From the NCBI RefSeq assembly GCF_900167365.1, contig NZ_FUXL01000002.1, positions 124,001 to 188,000 of the forward strand: 64,000 nt of DNA, in the 5' to 3' direction. The position numbers and the translations under genes are program-made. Each line of letters opens with the position of its first letter. The first letter of the stretch is position 1. Under the pieces are notes generated by a model. That model worked only from the letters and a program-made list of their open reading frames with translations. It was not told where the DNA came from and did no database searches. Of the stretch, positions 26,546 to 34,303 are shown piece after piece. Origin of the DNA: Consotaella salsifontis (GTDB lineage Bacteria; Pseudomonadota; Alphaproteobacteria; Rhizobiales; Rhizobiaceae).

Positions 26546-27211
26546 TCAGATCCTCCTTGGCGTGGGTTGTCCGGCCATTTCGGCCTCGGGCGCCCCGAAA
26601 AGGGCAAGAAACTGTTGGCTGGCGCGGCGCGCGTCGATGGCGATTTCGTCCGCAGATAGCGACATGGGCTCGCCGAGCAGCAGACGAATTTGAACATCAC
26701 GGACGACCAGCCCGAAGAAGGTGTGGAACGCGGCGTCGGCATCCTCGAAGCGCAGCAGCCCTGCCGCCTCCCCCGCCATCAGCAGGGGGCGCACGCGCCG
26801 GTTCATCGCAAACGGGCCATTGTGAAGAACGATGGAGCCGAGGTCCGGCGTATCGCCTCCGGCATGGCCGACAGCCAGCCGGTTCAGCGCCACCGACGTC
26901 GATGAGGAGATCACACGCAGCCAATCGGCGGCGAAGCGCTCAAGGGCGCTTCCGAGGGCTTCCCGGTCGAGCCGCTCGCGGTCGAGTGGCACGCCCCGCA
27001 CCTTCGCCGCCTGCCACTGCACGGTCGCGGTCAAAAGGCCGTCGCGGTCGCCGAACCACTTGTACAGCGTTTCCTTGGAGCAGGACGCGCGGCGAGCCAG
27101 CGCCGACATGGTGAGCGCCGAACCGTTCTCGACGATCAGCGCAAGCGCCGCGTCCAGCACTTCGCGCTGGCGCTCGCTGAATTCGCGATCTTCGGTGGCG
27201 GTGACGCTCAT
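26546..27211 (-). CDS. TetR-family regulator upstream of ilvC
   Basis: A 221-residue repressor with an N-terminal TetR helix-turn-helix (residues ~12-60: VLDAALALIVENGSALTMS and RRASCSKETLYKWFGDRDGLL) and a C-terminal helical ligand domain. A near-perfect palindrome at 27253-27270 lies 42 bases upstream of the start, which suggests autoregulation. With ilvC only three bases downstream, the TetR ligand may also influence ilvC. The ligand is unknown. Confidence 0.88.
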   Translation of the reverse strand: MSVTATEDREFSERQREVLDAALALIVENGSALTMSALARRASCSKETLYKWFGDRDGLLTATVQWQAAKVRGVPLDRERLDREALGSALERFAADWLRVISSSTSVALNRLAVGHAGGDTPDLGSIVLHNGPFAMNRRVRPLLMAGEAAGLLRFEDADAAFHTFFGLVVRDVQIRLLLGEPMSLSADEIAIDARRASQQFLALFGAPEAEMAGQPTPRRI

Positions 27212-27252
27212 GATCCTCGGCGAACCTCAATGGCTCCAACCTTAGTTGTGAG

Positions 27253-27270
27253 CCGTACCGTACGTTACGG
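27253..27270 (-). promoter_or_regulatory. Predicted TetR operator palindrome
   Basis: The sequence CCGTACCGTACGTTACGG is a dyad with 16 of 18 positions symmetric around CGTACG. It resembles the CGTACG-centred operators of AcrR-like TetR proteins and sits 42 bases upstream of the TetR start on the minus strand. Confidence 0.6.
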
Positions 27271-27405
27271 TTCGCCCTTATGCCACAACGTCGCGTCTTT
27301 GCAAGAGGCCTGATCGCACCGCCCGCGAAAAAGCGCACGGATATTTGCGTGAGGTTTCTTGGCGAAGGCGGCAGGCGCAGCTTCAACATTCCCTCCCTTT
27401 TCAGC

Positions 27406-27440
27406 GAAAAGGCCCCGGCGAATGTCGCAGGAGCCTTTTC
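27406..27440 (-). terminator. Stem-loop terminator of the small Pro-rich gene
   Basis: Inverted repeat GAAAAGGC / GCCTTTTC (8 bp) with further partial pairing inside the 19-base loop, located 20-54 bases after the stop of the minus-strand gene ending at 27460. The T-rich arm provides a short U tract. Confidence 0.55.
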
Positions 27441-27459
27441 GTTCAAGCGTTGGGAAGCA

Positions 27460-27735
27460 TCAATTGCAACTCGTGCTGCGCTCCGTCGTGCTGCCGAGAA
27501 TGTTCGACTTCGTTGTCGTCATGGTGGTGCATTCCGTCACCACGGGGGGCGGAGGCGGCGGCGCCGGATCGGCGATCACCACCGTTGCTCTTGGCGCCGG
27601 CGGAGGCGGCGGGGCTGGCGTAATGATGGTGGTCGTGGTGGTCTGCGCGGCGGCGCCTGTCGCGCCCATCGCCACGACCGCCATGATCGAGGCCGCGACA
27701 GCGGCGGACATGGCGACGGAACTGGAGGATCGCAT
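27460..27735 (-). CDS. Small exported Thr/Pro-rich protein of unknown function
   Basis: A 91-residue protein with an apparent signal peptide (about residues 1-30, hydrophobic Ala/Val/Met core, cleavage near GAAAQ). The mature part is low complexity: a TTTTTIITPAPPPPP stretch, a second PPPPPP run, and a C-terminal Cys pair about 23 residues apart (TEC ... TSCN). ATG at 27735 has AGGAGA upstream, and a stem-loop follows the stop, both supporting a real gene. It was probably made as a periplasmic or wall-associated protein. I do not recognise a family. Confidence 0.6.
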   Translation of the reverse strand: MRSSSSVAMSAAVAASIMAVVAMGATGAAAQTTTTTIITPAPPPPPAPRATVVIADPAPPPPPPVVTECTTMTTTKSNILGSTTERSTSCN

Positions 27736-27932
27736 CTCGTTCTCCTGGACTTTTGTGGCCCATTCAACGGCAAGTTTGGCCTTGAGGTTCCCCGCGTGAA
27801 GAGATGAAAGAAGGGATGCACGGCGCCACCTCGCTGACCCATTCCCGCTGCGAGGCCAGGTGCCGCGTGGTCTTTTTAAGATTCAGCGGCTAGAGAGATA
27901 CATGGCTCCCACGTCAACCAAGGTCGAATCCA

Positions 27933-28307
27933 ATGACGAAGCCCGCCCTCGCGCTGGTTGCCCACGATGCCAAGAAGGACAGCATGGTGACGTTCGCCGT
28001 CACCCATGAACGCCGCCTTGCGCAGTTCGCGATCTTCACGACCGGCACTACCGGCGGACGCATCCTCGATGCCTGCCCGACTTTGGACATAACCCGCCTG
28101 AAGAGCGGCCCGCTCGGCGGCGACCAGCAGATCGGGGCGATGATCGCGGAGGGCAGGATCGGGGGCCTCATCTTCTTCATCGACCCGCTGTCGCCCATGC
28201 CGCACGACGTCGACGTCAAGGCGCTGACACGTCTTTCGGTTCTCTATGATATCCCGATGGCGCTCAATCACTCGACCGCCGAGTTGCTGATCGGGCAACT
28301 GGCCTGA
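27933..28307 (+). CDS. mgsA: Methylglyoxal synthase MgsA
   Basis: A 124-residue protein covering the full MGS domain: [15 protein letters not shown] at the start (catalytic His/Asp region), TTGTTGG phosphate-binding loop near 36-42, [19 protein letters not shown] and FFIDPL, and the C-terminal MALNHSTAE. It converts dihydroxyacetone phosphate to methylglyoxal and phosphate, a bypass used when phosphate is scarce or sugar phosphates pile up. Single-gene unit between the Pro-rich gene and tRNA-Gly. Confidence 0.92.
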   Translation: MTKPALALVAHDAKKDSMVTFAVTHERRLAQFAIFTTGTTGGRILDACPTLDITRLKSGPLGGDQQIGAMIAEGRIGGLIFFIDPLSPMPHDVDVKALTRLSVLYDIPMALNHSTAELLIGQLA

Positions 28308-28520
28308 TCCAGAGAAGAAGAGGTGAGGCCGGACGGCACTCACCTTCTGCGACGGTCTGAACGGAGTGAGCGACCGCGCCCGTCATAAAGACGAGGCGCG
28401 CAATGCAACAACGCGCGGGATCGTGGCTCCAAGGGTGTTGCCGCAAATCCGCCCTCCGGCGACAGGGAGACGGAGACAAGCAACAGTTCTAGGGCGAACG
28501 GCTCAGGGAAATTGTCGGCT

Positions 28521-28594
28521 TGGAGCGGGTAGCGGGAATCGAACCCGCGCGTTCAGCTTGGGAAGCTGACAGGCTACCATTACATCATACCCGC
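28521..28594 (-). tRNA. tRNA-Gly (anticodon CCC)
   Basis: A complete cloverleaf on the minus strand. The acceptor stem GCGGGTA pairs with TACCCGC, the anticodon stem is TCAGC/GCTGA around the loop TTCCCAA (anticodon CCC, reading GGG), the T-loop is GGTTCGATTCC, and the CCA end is encoded at 28523-28521. Confidence 0.95.
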
Positions 28595-28816
28595 GCGGCG
28601 CCATGGTTAGCATCAAGGCGACCCGTTCATCAAGCGGATTCGAGTGCTTTGAGCGCGCATGAAAGCCCGTCCGGCTCCCCCGACATCGCCATCTTCGCGG
28701 GCACCAACCAGTCAGTAGAGCGAATGGTGCTTCCGACATAATAAATAATGCATTCACCTATTTCATCTAAACCAGCAATGCACAAGAACACCGTGCAAAG
28801 ACATACACAAGAAACC

Positions 28817-28830
28817 ATTGCAAGTGCAAT
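28817..28830 (+). promoter_or_regulatory. Dyad ATTGCA-AG-TGCAAT upstream of the globin-coupled receptor
   Basis: Perfect 6-bp arms separated by two bases, 43 bases before the GTG start at 28873, in an AT-rich patch (28740-28860). The half-site spacing is two bases too short for an FNR-type site. It is a possible operator or just AT-rich symmetry. Confidence 0.3.
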
Positions 28831-28872
28831 TTCGCCCTCAGTAATTCGGCAGCATGCAAAGGCGCGGCGACA

Positions 28873-30468
28873 GTGAACACTCTTTCGACTGACGACCTCA
28901 AAGAGCGGCTGAATTTCATAGGCTTGGACAATGCTGCCCAAGCTATTCTGCGCGACATCGCGACGGACATTGATGCCAGCATGGAAGGTGCGCTCGATTC
29001 GTTCTACGAGCGCGTCAACGGACATCCCCAGACGCGCGCCTTCTTTCACGATGAGTCTCACAGCGCCGGAGCGCGCGGCTCCCAAAAGAAGCACTGGAAA
29101 GAGATCACCAGCGGCGCCTTCGACGCGGCCTATGTCGAAAGCGCCACCGCCATCGGCAAGGTTCACGCCCGCGTGGGTCTGGAGCCGCAGTGGCATATCG
29201 GCGGCTATGCCGTTCTGCTGGAGGCGCTTCATCGCGAACTGATCCAACGTCTGTGGCCCTCGCGCTTCGGGCGGAGCCGCGCCGGCACATTGGCGGCCCA
29301 GATCGGCGCCGTGACCAAGGCAGCCTTCCTCGACATGGAATATGCCATGGGCGTCTACCTCACGGAGTTGGCCGAGGAGAGACGTAAGGCGGAAGAAGCC
29401 AAGGCACGGGCTGATGAGGATCGCGAGCGCGCGCTTGCCGCTCTCGCGCTGGCGTGTCGCCTGCTCAAGGAGGGCAATCTTTCCGCCCGCGTCGCAGACG
29501 ACATCGGCGACGATTACCGGGCGATGGCCGTCGACTATAACGGGGCGGTCGCCGAGTTGGAGGAGGCCCATCTCTGTGTGGTGCGCGTGATCGACTCGAT
29601 TCGCGCGGAGCTGGCAGAGATCAATCAGGCCTCGGCGGATCTGGCTCAACGCACGGAGCAGCAGGCGGCGAGCCTCGAGGAGACATCGGCGGCTCTCTCC
29701 GAGGTTTCGCGGGCGATCAACCAGACGGCAGAAAGCGCCGTGCGCGCGCAAACGTCGGCGGCGACAGCCCGGACAAACGCGCAGAAAGGCGGTGAGATCG
29801 TCGGTCGCGCCGTCGAGGCGATGGCGGCCATCGAGGAAAGCTCGGAGAAGATCAACAAGATCCTCGGCTCCATCGACGAGATCGCCTTCCAGACAAATCT
29901 TCTCGCGCTGAATGCCGGCGTCGAGGCGGCCCGCGCCGGTGAGGCCGGCAAGGGCTTCGCCGTCGTCGCGCAAGAGGTGCGGGCCCTCGCCTCTCGCTCT
30001 TCGGCGGCGGCGATGGAGATCAAGGATCTGATCGCCACCTCCGGCGCCCAGGTCAGTTGGGGCGTCGAACTGGTCACAGCCTCCGGCGAGAGCCTTGAGG
30101 ACATCGTCGCCGAGGTCGCGGCGGTCAGCCAGGCGGTGGCGGAGATTGCCAGCAACGCCAAGGAGCAGGCGATCAGCCTTCAGGAAGTCTCCCAGGCGGC
30201 CGATCAGATGGATCAGGTAACGCAGCAGAACGCGGCGATGGTGGAACAGGCGACGGCGGCCGCCGAGGCCATGACCAGCGACACCGATCGCCTCGCCAAT
30301 CTGATCGACCAGTTCACGAGCGACCGCCTTCCCAAGACACCTCAGAAGTCTTTGGCTTCGGGCCGGTCGTCGGCGCCCTACTCCAAACCATCGCCGGCGC
30401 GCCACGCGCCAATCGCGGTCAACCAAAGCTCGGCGGCGAGCGCCGACGGCGGATGGCACGAGTTCTAG
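28873..30468 (+). CDS. Globin-coupled methyl-accepting chemotaxis protein (HemAT-like, soluble)
   Basis: A 531-residue cytoplasmic receptor with no membrane segments. Residues 1-175 form a sensor globin/protoglobin domain; H98 in GKVHARVGL is the expected proximal haem ligand. A charged coiled-coil linker ([20 protein letters not shown]) and HAMP-like stretch follow. The methyl-accepting domain runs about 225-490 with the conserved hairpin tip [20 protein letters not shown], so it should contact CheA/CheW. Such receptors sense O2 or another haem ligand. The start is GTG 28873. The final ~40 residues are a flexible Ser/Pro/Ala tail without an obvious CheR-binding pentapeptide. Confidence 0.88.
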   Translation: MNTLSTDDLKERLNFIGLDNAAQAILRDIATDIDASMEGALDSFYERVNGHPQTRAFFHDESHSAGARGSQKKHWKEITSGAFDAAYVESATAIGKVHARVGLEPQWHIGGYAVLLEALHRELIQRLWPSRFGRSRAGTLAAQIGAVTKAAFLDMEYAMGVYLTELAEERRKAEEAKARADEDRERALAALALACRLLKEGNLSARVADDIGDDYRAMAVDYNGAVAELEEAHLCVVRVIDSIRAELAEINQASADLAQRTEQQAASLEETSAALSEVSRAINQTAESAVRAQTSAATARTNAQKGGEIVGRAVEAMAAIEESSEKINKILGSIDEIAFQTNLLALNAGVEAARAGEAGKGFAVVAQEVRALASRSSAAAMEIKDLIATSGAQVSWGVELVTASGESLEDIVAEVAAVSQAVAEIASNAKEQAISLQEVSQAADQMDQVTQQNAAMVEQATAAAEAMTSDTDRLANLIDQFTSDRLPKTPQKSLASGRSSAPYSKPSPARHAPIAVNQSSAASADGGWHEF

Positions 30469-30498
30469 GACCAGATGCCGGGCGGCAGACGGCCGGCT

Positions 30499-31602
30499 TC
30501 AGATGAAATGCTTGGAGAGCTTCAGGCCCTGCGCCTGGTAGTTCGACGACAGGTCGCTGCCGTAGAGCCGACGCGGCAGGCCTGCCATCCGCTCATAGAC
30601 AAGGCGCCCGACCATCTGGCCGTGTTCGAGGATGAAGGGCACCTCGCGCGAGCGCACCTCAAGCACGGCCCGGCTACCGGCGCCCCCTGCCCCCGAATGG
30701 CCGAAGCCGGGATCGAAGAAGCCGGCGTAGTGGACACGGAACTCGCCGACCAGCGGGTCGAACGGCGTCATCTCGGCGGCATAGGCGGGCGGAACGTGCA
30801 CCGCCTCGGCCGAGACGAGGATGTAGAACTCGTCCGGGTCGAGAACCAGCTCGCCCGAGCCAAGCCGATGGATCGGCTCCCAGAACTCGGCAGTCGAATA
30901 GGCGCCGCGGCGATCGACGTCGATGACGCCGGTGTGGCGCTTGCCGCGATAACCGATGAGACCGCTTTCGCCGCCCTTCAGGTCGATCGATAGCGCAACG
31001 CCGCCGTGGCTGATGTTGGCATCGTCGCGCCCCACCAGCCGCTCGCTCCGATCGAGGGCGAGAAATTCCTCGTCGGTAAGGCCGACATGGCCGCGCCGGA
31101 AACGGATCTGGTTGAGGCGCGAGCCGGTGCGCACGACGATCGGAAAGGTGCGCGGACTGATCTCGATATAGAGCGGGCCATGGTAGCCGGCCGGCACCTT
31201 GTCGAATTCCTGGCCGTGGTCGGCGATGATGCGGGTAAAGACGTCGAGCCGGCCGGTGGAGGATTTGGGATTGGCGGCCGCCATGATCTCCGGCGGCAGC
31301 GCGAGGGCTTCCAGCAGCGGCACGATATAGACACAACCGGTCTCCAGCACCGAGCCCTGGGTGAGATCGACCTCGTGGAGAGAGAAGCGTTCGAGCTTTT
31401 CGGCGACCGTGCATCCCGAGCCCGGCAGGAAGCTCGCCCGCACCCGGTAGGCGGTCGCCCCGAGGCGCAGATCGAGGCTCGCCGGCTGGATCTGGTCGGC
31501 GTCGAGTGGGCGCGCGGCGGCGATGGCGCCGCCCTCAAGCAGCGTCTCTATCTCCCGATCCGGCAGGATTCCGCTCACCATTCGAAGGCCTTGCCCCTTC
31601 AC
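30499..31602 (-). CDS. dcd: 2'-deoxycytidine 5'-triphosphate deaminase, two-domain form (Dcd)
   Basis: A 367-residue protein, about twice the length of E. coli Dcd, as is usual in Alphaproteobacteria. Both halves show the dUTPase/Dcd fold; the active-site-like stretch NPKSSTGRLDVFTRIIAD is in the first half and the second has GFFDPGFGHSG and MVGRLVYERM. It deaminates dCTP to dUTP for dTMP synthesis. GTG 31602 has GGGGAAG upstream; ATG 31581 is a possible alternative. It is divergent from metZ and its riboswitch, and convergent with the receptor gene. Confidence 0.87.
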   Translation of the reverse strand: MKGQGLRMVSGILPDREIETLLEGGAIAAARPLDADQIQPASLDLRLGATAYRVRASFLPGSGCTVAEKLERFSLHEVDLTQGSVLETGCVYIVPLLEALALPPEIMAAANPKSSTGRLDVFTRIIADHGQEFDKVPAGYHGPLYIEISPRTFPIVVRTGSRLNQIRFRRGHVGLTDEEFLALDRSERLVGRDDANISHGGVALSIDLKGGESGLIGYRGKRHTGVIDVDRRGAYSTAEFWEPIHRLGSGELVLDPDEFYILVSAEAVHVPPAYAAEMTPFDPLVGEFRVHYAGFFDPGFGHSGAGGAGSRAVLEVRSREVPFILEHGQMVGRLVYERMAGLPRRLYGSDLSSNYQAQGLKLSKHFI

Positions 31603-31670
31603 TTCCCCTAGGGCTTGTGCCTTAATCGCGGAATTGACGGCTGTCCAGCCTGGGGTTATCAGCCGTTGAA

Positions 31671-31726
31671 CGTGGTGATTTGGCCGGCCGGCTTGCAGCC
31701 ACGAAAAACAACTCGCTAAACAGGCC
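31671..31726 (+). promoter_or_regulatory. SAM-II riboswitch upstream of metZ
   Basis: The stretch matches the SAM-II (metA motif) consensus: CGTGGTGATTTGGCCG at 31671-31686, the pairing strand GGCTTGCAGCCACG at about 31690-31703, an A-rich bridge, and CGCTAAA at 31714-31720 followed by the pseudoknot strand. SAM-II occurs mainly in Alphaproteobacteria upstream of methionine genes, and SAM binding hides the ribosome binding site. It ends about 80 bases before the metZ start. Confidence 0.9.
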
Positions 31727-31805
31727 GATCCTCGAACGAGCTGAGCTCGTGGACCGGCGCTATGGCGAGCCGCCCCGCCGATCGATTATGCCGAGGATGA
31801 AAGCC

Positions 31806-33002
31806 ATGCCCCAAGAGACGACGACGAAACGCCCGCTGCGCCCGGCGACGGCCATGGTCCATGGCGGAACGACGCGATCGGGATTTGGCGAGACATCCGA
31901 GGCGCTGTTTCTGACCCAGGGCTTCGTCTACGACAGCGCGGAGGCCGCCGAGGCGCGCTTCAAGGGCGAGGAGCCCGGCTTCATCTATTCTCGCTATGCC
32001 AACCCGACGACGCGCATGTTCGAGGAGCGCATGATGGCGCTGGAGGGCGCGGGCGATGCACGCGCCACCGCGTCGGGCATGGCGGCGGTCGCCACCGCGC
32101 TTCAGTGCCAGGTGCAGGCGGGCGACCACATCCTCGCCTCGCGCGCGCTCTTCGGCTCCTGTCGCTATGTCATCGAGACCGTGCTGGGGCGCGCTGGCGT
32201 CGCGTCCACCTTCATCGACGGGCGCGACCTCGACGCGTGGCGCAGCAACATCCGCCCCAACACCCGCGCCTGTTTCCTGGAGAGCCCGACCAATCCGACG
32301 CTGGAAGTGATCGATATCGCCGCCGTCGCCGAGATCGCCCATTCGGTCGGCGCCACGCTGGTGGTCGACAACGTCTTCGCTACGCCGATGTTTCAGAAGC
32401 CGCTGGCGCTCGGCGCCGACGTCGTCGTCTATTCGGCCACGAAGCACATTGACGGCCAGGGCCGGTGCCTCGGCGGCATCGTGCTCTCCTCGCAGGAGTG
32501 GATCGCTGAAAACCTCCACGACTTCTTCCGCCACACCGGCCCCTCGCTTTCGCCCTTCAATGCCTGGGTTCTTCTGAAGGGGCTGGAAACGCTGCCCCTG
32601 CGCGTCGCCCAGCAGACGGCGAGCGCGGCGAGGATCGCCGAGTGTCTGGCCGCATCGCCGGCGGTATCCCGGGTGTACTATCCGGGCCGCGAGGACCATC
32701 CGGACGCGGCGGTCATCAAAAAGCAGATGACCGGCGGCTCATCCCTCATCGCCTTCGAGCTCAAGGGCGGGAAGGCATCCGCCTTCCGCTTCTCCGACGC
32801 CCTGGAAATCGTCAAGATCTCCAACAACCTCGGCGATGCGAAGAGCCTCATCACCCATCCGGCCACGACGACCCACAAGAACCTCAAGCCGGAAGTTCGG
32901 GCTGACCTCGGCATCGGCGATGGCCTGCTGCGGCTCTCGGTCGGCCTTGAGGACGTTCAGGACCTTCTCGAAGATGTCGAGGCGGCTCTCGCGGCGGCCT
33001 GA
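31806..33002 (+). CDS. metZ: O-succinylhomoserine sulfhydrylase MetZ
   Basis: A 398-residue PLP enzyme of the Cys/Met metabolism family. Visible are SRYANPTTRMFEERM, the phosphate/PLP region ASGMAAVAT, VVDNVFATP with the PLP-ring Asp, and the Schiff-base Lys in SATKHIDGQGR. It makes homocysteine from O-succinylhomoserine and sulfide. ATG 31806 is chosen since GAGGA lies nine bases upstream; ATGs at 31788 and 31797 are less well placed and any start further out would fall in the riboswitch. It is controlled by the SAM-II element. Confidence 0.93.
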   Translation: MPQETTTKRPLRPATAMVHGGTTRSGFGETSEALFLTQGFVYDSAEAAEARFKGEEPGFIYSRYANPTTRMFEERMMALEGAGDARATASGMAAVATALQCQVQAGDHILASRALFGSCRYVIETVLGRAGVASTFIDGRDLDAWRSNIRPNTRACFLESPTNPTLEVIDIAAVAEIAHSVGATLVVDNVFATPMFQKPLALGADVVVYSATKHIDGQGRCLGGIVLSSQEWIAENLHDFFRHTGPSLSPFNAWVLLKGLETLPLRVAQQTASAARIAECLAASPAVSRVYYPGREDHPDAAVIKKQMTGGSSLIAFELKGGKASAFRFSDALEIVKISNNLGDAKSLITHPATTTHKNLKPEVRADLGIGDGLLRLSVGLEDVQDLLEDVEAALAAA

Positions 33003-33011
33003 TGCGGCGCG

Positions 33012-33617
33012 TCAGTTGAGAAGCTTCGCCGCCAGCGCAATCCTGGCGGCGAAGGTGAAGACGCAGAGCGCGGCAAAACCGTAGGCAAGAGCCGCGAAGG
33101 CGGCGGGGAAAAGACAGGCGAGCGCGAACATTGCGATCGTCTCCGTCGCCTCCGCGATGCCGGTGGAGAAGTAGAGCGACTTGATGCCGCGCTGGTTGGT
33201 CTTGAGCTGGCGCTTCTCCGCCATCACCGCGAGAGCCAGAAAGCTGGCGCCGTTGGCATAAAACGAACAGATCAGCGCCGCCGCCGGCAGCCCGTTGCGC
33301 GCCGGGTCGAGCGCGGCAAAGGCGAGCGGGATCGCGCCATAGACGGCGAAATCGAGCACGATGTCGAGAAAGCCGCCAAAGTCCGTCGGCGTTGTTCGGC
33401 GCGCCAGTGCCCCGTCGAGACCGTCGCAGAGCCTCGAGGCGAGCAGAAGCAGAAGGCCTAGAACGAAGAGGCCGGATGCGATGGCGGCGGCCGCCAAAAC
33501 GCCAAGGGCGAAAGCCGCCAACGTGACGGCATTGGCCGAGACGCCGCGCAGCACGAGCGTTGATGCGGCGCGATCGAGCATCGGCTCGATCTTAGGCTTC
33601 AGGACACCGTCGAGCAC
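33012..33617 (-). CDS. CDP-alcohol phosphatidyltransferase family protein
   Basis: A 201-residue membrane protein with about five hydrophobic segments. It carries the family motif DG-x2-AR-x8-G-x3-D-x3-D complete near residues 65-88 (DGLDGALARR...GGFLDIVLD). Members join a CDP-diacylglycerol or CDP-alcohol to an alcohol acceptor in phospholipid synthesis. The exact product is unknown; it is not clearly PgsA or PssA. It is convergent with metZ (10-base gap) and divergent from apaG. Confidence 0.83.
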   Translation of the reverse strand: MLDGVLKPKIEPMLDRAASTLVLRGVSANAVTLAAFALGVLAAAAIASGLFVLGLLLLLASRLCDGLDGALARRTTPTDFGGFLDIVLDFAVYGAIPLAFAALDPARNGLPAAALICSFYANGASFLALAVMAEKRQLKTNQRGIKSLYFSTGIAEATETIAMFALACLFPAAFAALAYGFAALCVFTFAARIALAAKLLN

Positions 33618-33725
33618 GCCGCCTCTCCGCCTTTTGAGTCGCGATCGAGAAGTTTGCGCCGTTGACCCGGGAGCGGACCGACGCGATAAATCGCTTCAGT
33701 TTGCGTCCCATGCCCGGGGCTTCCC

Positions 33726-34118
33726 ATGTACCAGGCAACCACCTGCTCGATCACAGTCACCGTCTCTCCCAGCTACCTCGAAGAGGAATCCGTTCCCGAG
33801 GATAATCACTGGTTCTGGGCGTATACGATCGAGATCACCAATGGCAGTCCAGACACCGTTCAACTGCGTTCACGCTATTGGCACATTACCGATGCCCGCG
33901 GTCATGTGGAAGAAGTGAACGGAGCGGGCGTTGTCGGCGAGGAACCGATCTTGTCGCCGGGCGACAGCTTCACCTACACGTCGGGCTGTCCGCTCTCGAC
34001 GTCCTCGGGCATCATGCGGGGCCACTACCGGATGGAGACGAGCGACGGCGGAATGATCACTGTTGAAATTCCCGCCTTTTCCCTGGACGTGCCGAACGCC
34101 CGACGCATCATGCACTGA
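33726..34118 (+). CDS. apaG: ApaG protein
   Basis: A 130-residue single-domain ApaG with the fibronectin-like fold signature: AYTIEITNGS, VQLRSRYWHITDARGHVEEVNGAGVVGEEP, and YTSGCPLSTSSGIMRGHYRM. ApaG is linked to cobalt resistance and magnesium efflux in enterics; its molecular function is unclear. It ends 121 bases before a long inverted repeat shared with the convergent hcp gene. Confidence 0.93.
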   Translation: MYQATTCSITVTVSPSYLEEESVPEDNHWFWAYTIEITNGSPDTVQLRSRYWHITDARGHVEEVNGAGVVGEEPILSPGDSFTYTSGCPLSTSSGIMRGHYRMETSDGGMITVEIPAFSLDVPNARRIMH

Positions 34119-34239
34119 GGCTGTTTCCCTTCGTCAGGCCGATGCTCCCTCGCGCGAAAGATCAGCCGGCAGAATCGGTTGGCACCCAGCGCTGACAGTC
34201 CGATTCAAGGACCTTCAGTGATGCTTGAAGCGCGATCCG

Positions 34240-34273
34240 GCAAGGGCGGCGATGGCACCATCGCCGCCCTTGC
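34240..34273. terminator. Long perfect inverted repeat between convergent apaG and hcp
   Basis: Two perfect 16-bp arms (GCAAGGGCGGCGATGG / CCATCGCCGCCCTTGC) around a 2-base centre. It sits between the stops of two convergent genes. There is no T-tract on either side, but the long GC-rich stem suggests a bidirectional terminator or mRNA 3'-end stabiliser. Confidence 0.65.
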
Positions 34274-34303
34274 TGAGCGTCCGAGGTTTGGCAGCGGCGC
34301 TTG

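Noticed and set aside
28817-28830. FNR/NnrR site before the globin-coupled receptor
   Set aside because: TTG and CAA are separated by six bases instead of eight, so it is listed only as an unnamed dyad.
28521-28872. Possible integration site next to tRNA-Gly
   Set aside because: An AT-rich stretch follows the tRNA gene, but there is no integrase, no visible repeat of the tRNA 3' end and normal chromosomal genes on both sides.
31680-31805. N-terminal extension of MetZ
   Set aside because: It would start inside the SAM-II riboswitch; ATG 31806 is better placed.
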